Shown: positions 45,926-54,992 of the stretch, one piece after another
Layout: each line of letters begins with the position of its first letter
How positions within the stretch are numbered: position 1 is the first letter of the stretch
Assembly (NCBI GenBank): GCA_965249895.1
Contig: CBDFNC010000005.1
Coordinates: 2,418,001 to 2,482,000, forward strand
Direction: 5' to 3'
Source of the DNA: CBDFNC01 sp965249895
GTDB taxonomy: Bacteria > Pseudomonadota > Gammaproteobacteria > Enterobacterales > CBDFNC01
Length of the DNA: 64,000 nucleotides
Program-made: the position numbers and the translations under genes
The notes under the pieces: generated by a model
Told to the model about the DNA's origin: nothing
Seen by the model: the letters and a program-made list of their open reading frames with translations, nothing else
Databases searched by the model: none

Positions 45926-45952
45926 AAGCGCCGTTCGTTCTGAGCGGCGCTT
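45926..45952 (+). terminator. Hairpin after the MFS gene
   Basis: AAGCGCCG and CGGCGCTT arms, 16 bp after the stop, loop of 11. No T-run; a weak terminator at best. Confidence 0.45.
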
Positions 45953-46161
45953 AACCCGAACCAGGGCATAAATAACCCCTGCTTAACCGACAACCTTTAT
46001 TTAAATCATCGCTATATATCCAAATAAGCCACGATTGCCGCACAAATTCCCTTAGCTACTTATAACTCTCCGCGAAGTGCTACCCAGCGAATACCAATGG
46101 TAAGCATTCCTTTTTATCATTGGTGGATTGGAAATTTACAACAATAAGTTAGGAACGAGAA

Positions 46162-48255
46162 ATGCAGCAAAAGATCCTCCTACAATCAAGCCTGATGCTG
46201 GCTTTAACACTGGCATTTAGCGCCCACTCGAATCATAGCCAAGATGAAAACACAGTTATTGTCTACGGCCAACGAGTGGAGCGCGATATTATAGAAGTCC
46301 CGGTCAGTATGGACGTGGTCAGCGAGGAACAAATTGAAAGGCTAAGGTTGGGATCCGTTGCCGATGTGGTAAAGACCATTCCCAACATATCAATGCCGGA
46401 TATCGCCGGTGACTACAGCTATATTCAAGTGCGTGGAATGCCTCGCCACTTGGAGCAAACCAATGTGCCGGTTTATGTGGATGGTGTACCACATACCAGT
46501 ATGTACGGACTAAATCTGCCGTTAATGGACGTGGAAAACATTGAGTTTTTACGCGGCCCGCAAGGCAACTTGTTTGGCAGTAATGCGCGAGATGGCGTCA
46601 TTGTTATCACCACCAAAAAGCCATCTAATGAAACTACGGCTCAGGTTTCCGTCGGGGTCGCAAACTACGGTCAAAAGAGCATCAAGGCTGGAGTGAGTAC
46701 GCCTCTTGTGGATGATGAACTCTTGATGAAGCTCTCTATTAGCGCCCTTAAACGCGATGGTTTCGTCCAAAATACTCACCTTAATAAATCCATAGATCAC
46801 AAAGATGACATGGCGGCCAATCTGGGACTGTACTGGCAGCTGAATGAAAAGGTTTCTGCGAGACTCTCTCTTGACTATATGACTAAAGATCTTGGGCCGG
46901 CGCCGTATGCCAACACGACCAATAAAACCATGTCCCGTGGTGATGATCTGGAAGCGGCCATGGACATAGAAGGCACTTTTGAGCAAAGCGCTAAGGGGGT
47001 TTCACTTGGAGTGGATTGGCATATTTCACCTGACTGGACATTAAGCTCAGTAACCGGTTACCGCCAGCAAAATGTCTATGCCAAATATGACCCGGATCTC
47101 GTCGTTTCACCACCAGCGATGGCTATGTATATAGATAACTGGTTTGATGAGAAAGACTATTTTCAAGAGTTCAGGCTCACCTCGACACCAAAAGCATCGG
47201 ATTTTGATTGGTTATTTGGCCTCGCCTATTTCCGGGCGACGGACGATAACCGTCAAGCCGCTCACATAATCGCAATGCAATCGGATATGACCAGAGTCGC
47301 CAGTGAGCTGGCGCGAGACACCTATACCGCTTACGTCGATTCGACCTGGCGATTTGCACCGAGCTGGCGATTGAATCTTGGGGCAAGGTTTACCCAGGAA
47401 AACTTTGACTCAAATTCTAACTTTTATAATGCGTTTGCCGGAGGGGATAGCCAGGGTAGCTATAACACAAATTATAATAAGTTCTTACCTAAGGCCGCAT
47501 TAACCAAAGAATTTGGTAAAGATCATAATGTATATGCCAGTTACGGGGAAGGTCTGCTTAGTGGCGGCGCCACCTGGATGTATGAGAATGTTACTCCTGA
47601 GCAGGGCAGAACCGGACAGACCAAACCTTACGCTCCCGAGACCAGCCGTGTATTTGAGCTGGGGTATAAAGCCTACTGGCTGGATCGTACTATGATGACC
47701 AACCTTGCTGTATTTGATTCTTATGTATACAACTATCAGCTTCCATACGCTGATGCTATGGGTAATGCAAAGATCTCTTCGGTTAACAAGGTGAGATCGC
47801 GAGGTCTCGAAGGCTCGGTCAATGCCTGGATAGCGGATGCCTGGGAAGCCGTGCTGGGCTTTGGTTTCAACGATGCCAAAGTAGAGGAGATCGATGGTTA
47901 TTCGGGCGCGACCTTGGCCAAAGGCTCACGTATTCCGTTTGCGCCTAAATACAATATCCACAGCCATGTGGTTTATAACGGCAATATTTCCAATGACTGG
48001 CAGTTTATCCCTAGCCTAAGCGTAAATTACTTTGGTGACGTGCTACTGAATGGCTCTGGTAGCATTACTCAAGACCCTTACGCTCTCATTAATGCGAACC
48101 TGGAGTTCGTATATCGTCACGATTATTCCATCCGGGTATGGGGCAGTAATTTGGCGGACGAGCGATATCGAACCCAGGCATTTAACTTTGGCAACGAAGT
48201 AAGCACCTTTGGCGATCCCAGACAGTTTGGCGTCGATTTCACTGTCAGGTACTAA
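46162..48255 (+). CDS. TonB-dependent outer membrane siderophore receptor
   Basis: A 697-residue receptor with a signal peptide (residues 1-22, core SLMLALTLAFSA). The plug domain contains VIVYGQRVERDIIEVPVSMD, then VADVVKTIPNISMPDIAGDY, then IEFLRGPQGNLFGSNARDGV. The 22-strand barrel ends STFGDPRQFGVDFTVRY with the terminal aromatic. It imports ferric siderophore using TonB energy. It precedes the ABC pair and matches the FyuA position in ybt-type clusters. The upstream region has no convincing Fur box. No siderophore synthesis gene is in the window, so it may use foreign siderophores. Confidence 0.9.
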   Translation: MQQKILLQSSLMLALTLAFSAHSNHSQDENTVIVYGQRVERDIIEVPVSMDVVSEEQIERLRLGSVADVVKTIPNISMPDIAGDYSYIQVRGMPRHLEQTNVPVYVDGVPHTSMYGLNLPLMDVENIEFLRGPQGNLFGSNARDGVIVITTKKPSNETTAQVSVGVANYGQKSIKAGVSTPLVDDELLMKLSISALKRDGFVQNTHLNKSIDHKDDMAANLGLYWQLNEKVSARLSLDYMTKDLGPAPYANTTNKTMSRGDDLEAAMDIEGTFEQSAKGVSLGVDWHISPDWTLSSVTGYRQQNVYAKYDPDLVVSPPAMAMYIDNWFDEKDYFQEFRLTSTPKASDFDWLFGLAYFRATDDNRQAAHIIAMQSDMTRVASELARDTYTAYVDSTWRFAPSWRLNLGARFTQENFDSNSNFYNAFAGGDSQGSYNTNYNKFLPKAALTKEFGKDHNVYASYGEGLLSGGATWMYENVTPEQGRTGQTKPYAPETSRVFELGYKAYWLDRTMMTNLAVFDSYVYNYQLPYADAMGNAKISSVNKVRSRGLEGSVNAWIADAWEAVLGFGFNDAKVEEIDGYSGATLAKGSRIPFAPKYNIHSHVVYNGNISNDWQFIPSLSVNYFGDVLLNGSGSITQDPYALINANLEFVYRHDYSIRVWGSNLADERYRTQAFNFGNEVSTFGDPRQFGVDFTVRY

Positions 48256-48268
48256 TCCAAATCAAGCT

Positions 48269-48300
48269 AAGGCGAGAGCGCCTGCTCTCGCCTTCTTTTC
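48269..48300 (+). terminator. Rho-independent terminator after the TonB receptor gene
   Basis: AAGGCGAGAGC-gcct-type loop-GCTCTCGCCTT followed by CTTTTC, 13 bp after the stop. This is a strong hairpin with a T-rich tail. Confidence 0.8.
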
Positions 48301-48365
48301 CCCTACGGTCGTCCAGTTACTGGCTTGCACTATAAGCAAACCAGCTTTATCAAAGGAGATAGCCA

Positions 48366-50144
48366 ATGCAAACCAATGCCATACAGGCTATGAAATGGTT
48401 GTTTTACCTGTGTTCGCGGCACAAGTGGCAGCTTTGGAGTGCTGTAATACTCACATGTATCGCCGCTATTTTTGCCTTAGCGCCCATCTATTTTATTTAC
48501 CTCATCATAGATAGTCTCACCAAAAATAGCCTGGCAGAGCAACCCATTTGGTCCTGGGTGAGTGCGGCTATTATTTTTATGTTGCTGCGATACCTTTGCC
48601 TGTTTGCCTCTGCGGCTTTAGCTCACCGAAGCGCCTATCACATCCAGTACCGGGTAAGGAAGCTGGCGATAGCTCATCTGGCGAAAGTCTCGTTAGGTTT
48701 TTTCACCGAGCGCAGCTCGGGAGAAATAAAAAAGATATTGGCAGAAGACGTTGAAAGAATAGAGATATTTGTTGCACACCAGATCAAGGATATGGTCGCA
48801 GCCATTGTCACTCCGCTGCTTTCATTTGGTTTTTTACTCTTTATTGACTATCGCATGGCCCTGGCGGCGCTGATCCCCATCCCCCTCGCTATTATTAGTC
48901 AGGCGCTCCTTTATCGGGACTTTGCCGCTAAGACCGAGCAATACCATCACACCCTGAGTCAGCTTAATTCCAGTGTCACTGAGTACGCCCGCGCCATGCC
49001 TGTGGTTCGTATGTTTAATGCCGGTGAAAAACCAAACAAAAAACTCTCCGACAGTCTAGCTTCATACCGGGATCTGATGGATCGTTGGACAGCGCAGGTT
49101 AGCTGGCCATTTGCAGCATTTAAAGTGTTGCTCGATAGCGGCTTAGTGGTGCTTGTTCCCCTTGGTCTTTATCTTTGGAGTCATGGCAGTTTAGGTATTG
49201 CGGAATTTGTGCTGAGTATTTTGCTTGGCGTCGGCATGATGGAGCCTGTTTATAACTTATCTATGTTGAGCGCCTATCTAAACCAAATTTTTGGCGGCGT
49301 AACCCGGCTCAAAGAGCTTCTGGATACGCAAGTCACCAACCATACGCAGCAGGCGCAGTCCTTGATGCATTTTGGGGTTCGCTTTGACAATGTGAGCTTC
49401 AGTTATCAGGGATCAGCCAAGCCGGCAGTCCAGGGGCTTAGTTTCCATGCCAAGCCTGGCACCCTGACCGCTGTAGTCGGACCTTCGGGGGCAGGTAAAT
49501 CGACCCTGGCCATGTTAATCGCCCGCTTCGGCCAAGCTCAGTCGGGAGAAATATGGATTGGTGATAAACCTATTTCAGCTATACCCGATGCTCAACTGAT
49601 GGAAAACATATCCTTTGTTTTTCAGGATACCTTTATCTTTAGGCAAAGCGTGCGCAACAACCTCACCATGGGCCGGGCCTTTAGCGATGAAGAGATAGTT
49701 CGCGCGGCTAAGGCAGCTTATGCCCACGACTTTATCTGCCAGCTACCACAGGGTTATGACACCATTATTGGCACCGGGGTACGGCTTAGTGGCGGCGAAA
49801 GTCAACGTATTGCCATAGCAAGGGCCATCTTAAAAGACGCACCTATTTTACTGCTGGACGAGCCGACCGCGTTTGCCGATGCCAGCAGCCAAAGGTTTAT
49901 CCATAAGGCGCTGAAAAACCTGATCCAAAATAAGACTGTATTTGTGATTGCCCATCGACTCTCAACCATAGTCTCGGCCCATCAAATTCTGGTGCTTAAC
50001 CATGGAGAGCTTGTGGAGCAAGGGAGCCATAACGAGTTACTCGTAAAACAAGGTGTTTATCATCGAATGTGGCTTGCCCATCAGGATGCCCAGGATTGGT
50101 CAATGCCAACCAGTAAAGAACAGAAGGAGGCAGACTTTGCTTAG
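48366..50144 (+). CDS. ABC transporter half-molecule (YbtP-like), siderophore transport
   Basis: A 592-residue fused permease-ATPase. The ABC_membrane domain covers about residues 20-300 with six segments, with EKPNKKLSDSLASYRDLMDR in a cytoplasmic loop. The ATPase has Walker A VVGPSGAGKSTLAML, a Q-loop FVFQDTFIF, signature LSGGESQRIAIARAIL and Walker B ILLLDEPTAFAD, plus the H-loop IAHRLSTI. It is followed by a second similar half-transporter overlapping by 8 bp, so the two form a heterodimer as YbtP/YbtQ or IrtA/IrtB do. Those exporters-by-fold work in ferric siderophore uptake. Confidence 0.9.
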   Translation: MQTNAIQAMKWLFYLCSRHKWQLWSAVILTCIAAIFALAPIYFIYLIIDSLTKNSLAEQPIWSWVSAAIIFMLLRYLCLFASAALAHRSAYHIQYRVRKLAIAHLAKVSLGFFTERSSGEIKKILAEDVERIEIFVAHQIKDMVAAIVTPLLSFGFLLFIDYRMALAALIPIPLAIISQALLYRDFAAKTEQYHHTLSQLNSSVTEYARAMPVVRMFNAGEKPNKKLSDSLASYRDLMDRWTAQVSWPFAAFKVLLDSGLVVLVPLGLYLWSHGSLGIAEFVLSILLGVGMMEPVYNLSMLSAYLNQIFGGVTRLKELLDTQVTNHTQQAQSLMHFGVRFDNVSFSYQGSAKPAVQGLSFHAKPGTLTAVVGPSGAGKSTLAMLIARFGQAQSGEIWIGDKPISAIPDAQLMENISFVFQDTFIFRQSVRNNLTMGRAFSDEEIVRAAKAAYAHDFICQLPQGYDTIIGTGVRLSGGESQRIAIARAILKDAPILLLDEPTAFADASSQRFIHKALKNLIQNKTVFVIAHRLSTIVSAHQILVLNHGELVEQGSHNELLVKQGVYHRMWLAHQDAQDWSMPTSKEQKEADFA

Positions 50145-51858
50145 TCAGATGCAAGCCCTAACCGGCCGCTCAAATTCAGCCTTGTGGTGGAATACGGCGT
50201 TACTCACTTTAGACTCTTTACTGGCGCTGGCGCCCTATTTGCTACTTTACCTGGTGATTGAAGGTATGTTTCAGCCCACGCCGGATATCAGTCAGCTTTG
50301 GGTTTATTGCGCCTTAATGGTGTTAGTCCTGTTGATTAGAATGGTGATCACTCAGCAGAGCCTGAAAAGAAACAATAGATTCAGTATTCAAGCCGGTGCT
50401 GCGATACGCACCCGCCTTGCGGATAAGCTAAAACGAATTCCTATGGGGGAGCTGCTAAGTCTGGAACTGGGCGCCTTGAATAACACTTTACTTAAAGATG
50501 TGCACCTTACCGAGCAAGTATTTTCCCAGCTGTTTAGTCAAATTGTAGGTACGTTATTACTGGTAGCCATGGTGACCATTGGTTTAATGCTGGTAGATTG
50601 GCGGTTGGCTTTGGCTATGGTTTCGGGCCTGCCCATTGCGGTCGCCACCTTCCTTTTGCTTAAAGGGATCGGCGCCAAGATGAAAGCCCGGCTGTTTCAG
50701 CTTGGCGATAAAGTAGTCAGCGCACTGTTTGAATATATTCAGGGGATTAAAGTCCTAAGGTCGTTTAATCAGGCAGGAGAGCAATTTCTGGATCTGACTA
50801 CTCAGCTCAAAGCGTTAAGAGACGATAGCATCAAGTTCGAGTTTATTTTTGGCATCGCACCCGTTGCCTTTATTGTTCTGGTTGAAGCGGGTTTTGCTGT
50901 ATTTTTGATGACAGCCATGTATCTTATCCTGGGCGGCCAGTTGGCATTGCCTACCTTGCTGCTGTTTCTGATTGTGTCCACACGTTTTTATAAACCCCTC
51001 ACTCAGCTCGCTATGTTTATCGCCCAGCTACAATACTTCCAGGGCGCCATGGATAGGATTGAAAAGATCCTTAACTTACCTGAGCTTTCTCAACCTGAAG
51101 TGAGTAAAACACCGACTAAACCGACAGTTGAGTTTAACCAGGTTACGTTTTCCTACCAGGAGAAAACAGCGCTCAGGGACGTTTCGTTTTGCTGTAAACC
51201 CAACACAATTACAGCCCTGGTGGGTCCGTCAGGCTCGGGCAAAACCACAATAACCAATCTGATCGCCAGGTTCTGGGATGTGGGACAGGGCGAAGTCCTT
51301 ATTGGCGGGATAAATGTTAAACATCTTGCTCAAGGGGAACTCGCCGAGCAAGTCAGTATGGTATTCCAGGATGTCTACTTATTTGACGACACCATATATA
51401 ACAACCTAACCCTGGGCGCCAACGGGCTTTGTTATGACAGGGTAAAGCAGGTGTGTGAAGCGACCCGCTGTTGGTCTTTTATCAGCCAACTACCCCAAGG
51501 GCTTGAGACAAAAGTAGGTGAAGCTGGCGCACGTTTGTCGGGAGGTGAAAAGCAGAGGTTATCCATTGCTCGCGCTATCTTAAAACAAGCGCCCATCGTG
51601 CTGTTGGATGAAGCAACCGCCTCGCTGGATCCCGAAAATGAAAAAGAGGTGCAACTGGCGATTAATGCCTTGGTTCAAAGTAAAACTGTGATCATGATTG
51701 CCCATAAGCTATCCACTGTACTAAACGCAGATCAAATCATAGTGTTGGAGAGCGGTAAAGTTGAGGCTATTGGCGCACACCAGCAACTGATGGAGCAGTC
51801 ATTGACTTACCAAAAACTATGGAGAGATCAAAACCAAACCAGGGGCTGGGTGCTTTAA
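50137..51858 (+). CDS. ABC transporter half-molecule (YbtQ-like), siderophore transport
   Basis: About 573 residues from the TTG at 50137, chosen because GGAGG lies 6 bp before it; the ATG at 50149 is too far from that site and the frame's more upstream start lies well inside the previous gene. Membrane domain first, then ATPase with Walker A LVGPSGSGKTTITNLIARFW, Q-loop MVFQDVYLFDDT, signature LSGGEKQRLSIARAIL, Walker B IVLLDEATASLD and H-loop IAHKLSTVL. It overlaps the previous gene by 8 bp, indicating coupled translation and a heterodimer. Confidence 0.9.
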   Translation: MLSQMQALTGRSNSALWWNTALLTLDSLLALAPYLLLYLVIEGMFQPTPDISQLWVYCALMVLVLLIRMVITQQSLKRNNRFSIQAGAAIRTRLADKLKRIPMGELLSLELGALNNTLLKDVHLTEQVFSQLFSQIVGTLLLVAMVTIGLMLVDWRLALAMVSGLPIAVATFLLLKGIGAKMKARLFQLGDKVVSALFEYIQGIKVLRSFNQAGEQFLDLTTQLKALRDDSIKFEFIFGIAPVAFIVLVEAGFAVFLMTAMYLILGGQLALPTLLLFLIVSTRFYKPLTQLAMFIAQLQYFQGAMDRIEKILNLPELSQPEVSKTPTKPTVEFNQVTFSYQEKTALRDVSFCCKPNTITALVGPSGSGKTTITNLIARFWDVGQGEVLIGGINVKHLAQGELAEQVSMVFQDVYLFDDTIYNNLTLGANGLCYDRVKQVCEATRCWSFISQLPQGLETKVGEAGARLSGGEKQRLSIARAILKQAPIVLLDEATASLDPENEKEVQLAINALVQSKTVIMIAHKLSTVLNADQIIVLESGKVEAIGAHQQLMEQSLTYQKLWRDQNQTRGWVL

Positions 51859-52071
51859 GCGCTGCTTAATTTACTAAACTTTCCTCACATCTGCAAAAGG
51901 ACTTATCAGCCTTTGATAAGTCCGGCCAATTCAGCTTATATGCTGATTGATTTTTCACTAAGATGTCTCTTTTTTTACATTAAATATCAATAACTCGCCA
52001 AAAAATTGCCCAATCTTCCCATTGATAAACTCGAGTTGTGCCTGAATTCAGTATATGATGCCGCCACCTTT

Positions 52072-52090
52072 GATAATGAATATCACTTGC
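52072..52090 (+). promoter_or_regulatory. Possible Fur box upstream of the AraC-type regulator
   Basis: GATAATGAATATCACTTGC matches about 14 of 19 bases of the Fur consensus, about 60 bp before the start at 52150. Position and cluster function fit iron repression. Confidence 0.5.
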
Positions 52091-52149
52091 ATTTAGTTTT
52101 GGTCTTATTGAGTGATTTTCAACTAATGGATTAGATATAGGCGTAATTT

Positions 52150-53112
52150 ATGACTTATGCTGACTGCCATTCACAAAAAGTCTTTCGACTTTGTGACGTG
52201 ATTGAAAATGAAGAAAGCAATAATATTGCTGAATATGCGACCAAAAAGGTAGAACTGGACGAAAAGATATGTATTGGCTCTGGTTACTTATTTGAGCTGG
52301 CAAAGGACACAACTATTGCCTTTAGCGATCTTGAGTTTCAGCAACCTATTTGCTTTAAAGAAAGCGGCCAGGGTATGTTTGGTGCTTGTTTGGTATTAGA
52401 TGGTCAACTCGAAATAACCGTTCCACAAAAGAACACGACTTTTACAGTTTGCAAGGACAAAGCACTGTTCTTTATAAGTCACAACAGTGATTGCGAGTTT
52501 CGTTACCCCAAAGGGCCGGTGAAACTGATGAATTTTTGTGTGCCCAAAGAGATCATGTATTCCCTGGCGGATGCTGCCTTATTACAAGAAAAGGACATGG
52601 ACTATTTCTTACCTGTCTCAGTCACCCCAAATATCATCAAAATCGTGGACGAGATTTATCGCTCCGAGCTGACTAAATCGGCAAAAAACCTCTATCTGCA
52701 GGGTAAAGTGATGGAGCTGTTGGCTATGTTGTACCATAACTTCAATGCGATTAAGCAGGTCTACGCTGGTGTGACGCCCAGGGATGTCGATTGTATCTAT
52801 AATGCGGCTCGTATTATTGAAGAAGAAATGGCAGATCCTCCCTCTTTGTTTGAGCTTTCCCGTAAGGTGGGTATAAACGACAACAAACTTAAGAAAAATT
52901 TTAAGCTTATATTTAACAATACCGTATATGGCTATCTAAATAACAAACGTATGATCAAAGCCAGTGAGTTGCTGCTAAACGGTGACTTGACGGTTCAGGA
53001 AGTCGCTTTCAACGTAGGTTATAAGCATGTGGGACATTTCTCGAAAAAGTTTAAACAGCATTACTTATGTAGCCCTAAGTACTATCGAAGAAAATCTGTT
53101 ACTGCTGTGTAA
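52150..53112 (+). CDS. AraC-family regulator of siderophore uptake (YbtA/PchR-like)
   Basis: A 320-residue protein with a divergent N-terminal sensing domain (ELDEKICIGSGYLFELAKDT onward) and a C-terminal AraC double HTH: PPSLFELSRKVGINDNKLKK, then NFKLIFNNTVYGYLNNKRMI, then LTVQEVAFNVGYKHVGHFSK and KFKQHYLCSPKYYRR. PchR and YbtA bind ferric siderophore and activate receptor genes. Position at the end of the transporter cluster and a possible Fur box support this role. Confidence 0.85.
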   Translation: MTYADCHSQKVFRLCDVIENEESNNIAEYATKKVELDEKICIGSGYLFELAKDTTIAFSDLEFQQPICFKESGQGMFGACLVLDGQLEITVPQKNTTFTVCKDKALFFISHNSDCEFRYPKGPVKLMNFCVPKEIMYSLADAALLQEKDMDYFLPVSVTPNIIKIVDEIYRSELTKSAKNLYLQGKVMELLAMLYHNFNAIKQVYAGVTPRDVDCIYNAARIIEEEMADPPSLFELSRKVGINDNKLKKNFKLIFNNTVYGYLNNKRMIKASELLLNGDLTVQEVAFNVGYKHVGHFSKKFKQHYLCSPKYYRRKSVTAV

Positions 53113-53190
53113 ATCAGCCCGGGGTATGCCATGCGAATACCTAAGCCCTCGACATGCCTGGCTGACGGCAAACAGTAAGCTCCGGGGCAA

Positions 53191-53772
53191 TTAATCAAAC
53201 AGATCCAGAAGATAGCTTTTATATTGCTGCTTTAGCGCCGCTTTCTGCTGAATATCCAGCCCCGCTCGCTGCATTACCCGGATCCCCCAGATATTTATCA
53301 TCAGCTGTTTTGCCTGGGCTTGTATATCCACGGAGTCTTTTAATTGCTGTTTACAAAGGGCACGGGACAGGCACAGGGCTACGGCGTTTTCCACATTATT
53401 CAGATGCTCCTTCACCCGCTCACTAATGGCCTCATCATGGGGAGCCAACTCGACTAAGGTATTTACCAGGAAACAGCCCTGAAACTGCTGGCCTTCTATC
53501 ACAAACTCAAACAAGGCATATAGGTTGTCTGCTTCTTTGTCCGACGCAGTGAGTACTGACTTTACATTGGTCAACCCAACCTCTGCGAAGTGATCCAAGG
53601 CTTGTAAGAACAAACCTTGTTTGGACTGAAAAGACGCATACAAGCTCCCGGACTTAAGCCCGGTCGCGCTAAGCAGTTCAGCCATGCTCGTTGCCGTATA
53701 ACCTTTACTCCAAAACAGCTTCATCGCCTCAGTCACGACTTGCTGCTTATCATGTTGCAGTGGCCTTCCCAT
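53191..53772 (-). CDS. TetR-family repressor, divergent from peroxiredoxin-like gene
   Basis: A 193-residue protein. The TetR HTH is at the N-terminus: VVTEAMKLFWSKGYTATSMA, then ELLSATGLKSGSLYASFQSK, then QGLFLQALDHF (residues about 9-55). The C-terminal ligand domain ends KAALKQQYKSYLLDLFD. A palindrome TTGAACAATCATTCAA lies in the 106-bp region shared with the divergent peroxiredoxin gene. Control of that gene by an oxidant or electrophile-sensing repressor is a reasonable inference. Resembles AcrR/NemR-like groups. Confidence 0.87.
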   Translation of the reverse strand: MGRPLQHDKQQVVTEAMKLFWSKGYTATSMAELLSATGLKSGSLYASFQSKQGLFLQALDHFAEVGLTNVKSVLTASDKEADNLYALFEFVIEGQQFQGCFLVNTLVELAPHDEAISERVKEHLNNVENAVALCLSRALCKQQLKDSVDIQAQAKQLMINIWGIRVMQRAGLDIQQKAALKQQYKSYLLDLFD

Positions 53773-53841
53773 ACCAACACCCGGTTAATTGTATTTAATA
53801 AATTTTACTTGATTACTCATTCAAAAACATCTAGTTTATTT

Positions 53842-53857
53842 TTGAACAATCATTCAA
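53842..53857 (+). promoter_or_regulatory. Palindromic operator between TetR and peroxiredoxin genes
   Basis: TTGAACAATCATTCAA: arms TTGAA/TTCAA with a 6-bp centre, 21 bp before the peroxiredoxin start. A likely TetR-protein binding site. Confidence 0.5.
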
Positions 53858-53878
53858 CTACAAGAGTAGGAAATCAAT

Positions 53879-54523
53879 ATGGCTACCCTGGCACAAGAGA
53901 TCGCAAGCTACGAAGAGAAGAAAAAGCAGGCTGTTCCGCAGGAAATATTGGCAACCATGGCGCAGACCACTGAAGAGCTGGAGCAAACCGGTATCGCAAA
54001 CAAAACCATAAAGCAGGGAGATAAAGCGCCTGGTTTTACCCTGACAAATCACCTTAATGAAAACCGCTCTCTGGAGGAGATCCTTAAAGCGGGTCCTGTG
54101 GTATTGAGCTTTTACCGTGGAGGTTGGTGCCCATATTGCAACTTCGAGTTACAGGCGCTACAACAAGCCTTACCGGAGATCCAAGCCGCGGGAGCAACTC
54201 TGTTGGCGATTTCTCCTGAACAGCCGGACCATTCATTAACCACGGCAGAAAAAAACGACTTAGCGTTTGAGATCCTGTTTGATAAAGGTAACCTGGTAGC
54301 CGACAGTTTCGGGCTGGAGTTCGAATTAGCTCAGGCTCTGAAGCCTATCTATGAAAAATTTGGCATTGATGTTATCAGCCATAATGGTGATGACAGCTTT
54401 AAACTTCCTTTACCGGCGACCTTTGTCATCGAACAAGACGGAACAGTTAGCTATAGCTTTGTTGATGCCGATTACACCAAGCGCCTTGAACCAGCCGATA
54501 TTATCGCTCACCTCAACAGATAA
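53879..54523 (+). CDS. Peroxiredoxin-like AhpC/TSA-family protein
   Basis: A 214-residue cytoplasmic thioredoxin-fold protein. The redox site is FYRGGWCPYCNFELQALQQA with Cys84 and Cys87 (CxxC). Flanking motifs are KAPGFTLTNHLNENRSLEEI, LLAISPEQPDHSLTTAEKND and PLPATFVIEQDGTVSYSFVD. It belongs to the peroxiredoxin-like proteins with a GWCPYC motif rather than classical AhpC, where the site is FTFVCPTE. Peroxide or disulphide reduction is likely. It is divergent from a TetR gene. Confidence 0.88.
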   Translation: MATLAQEIASYEEKKKQAVPQEILATMAQTTEELEQTGIANKTIKQGDKAPGFTLTNHLNENRSLEEILKAGPVVLSFYRGGWCPYCNFELQALQQALPEIQAAGATLLAISPEQPDHSLTTAEKNDLAFEILFDKGNLVADSFGLEFELAQALKPIYEKFGIDVISHNGDDSFKLPLPATFVIEQDGTVSYSFVDADYTKRLEPADIIAHLNR

Positions 54524-54980
54524 CGACTCCCACAATGAGATAAGCAGGTTGAGAAACTCGCTTGTCTTATACTTAGGGATTGAATAGACAGACGAATACT
54601 CGAGTTAAAAGTAGCGGCCAGCTATCCGAGATTCTGACTCAATAACAATCCGGTATTCGGCTTATCATCAGTTTACTAATTCCGCAGTTTAGCTGTTTCC
54701 AGCCTCTTTACGAGCCTTCATCAACGCCGTCCTCATTTCATATCCCTTAATGGCAGGCAATAGGCTGCCCAGCTGCACCAAGGTTCCCGAATGCAGGTAT
54801 TGTTTGAATCCCTGTTAACCCGGGTAGTGCAAGGGCAACCCAAAAGCCAAAACAATAAGGACAGCGCCAGGCATAAAAAGCCTTGGGTTTGATCTTGCCC
54901 TTTTCTCATCTCACCCTTGAAAAAAAGTAAACATCCAAGGATAAAAAATCAGTACACTAGCCACTATTCCAGAATGTACA
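54524..54980. other. Intergenic stretch, no clear gene
   Basis: About 460 bp. The minus strand holds a 58-codon frame (about 54722-54898) with a hydrophobic stretch ending LLGC, which could be a decayed lipoprotein start, but it lacks a ribosome site and recognisable continuation. Nothing else is seen. Confidence 0.45.
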
Positions 54981-54992
54981 ATGAGAAAAACC

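Noticed and set aside
46080..46161. Fur box before the TonB receptor
   Set aside because: AATGGTAAGCATT is only a partial match and I could not align it convincingly to the consensus.
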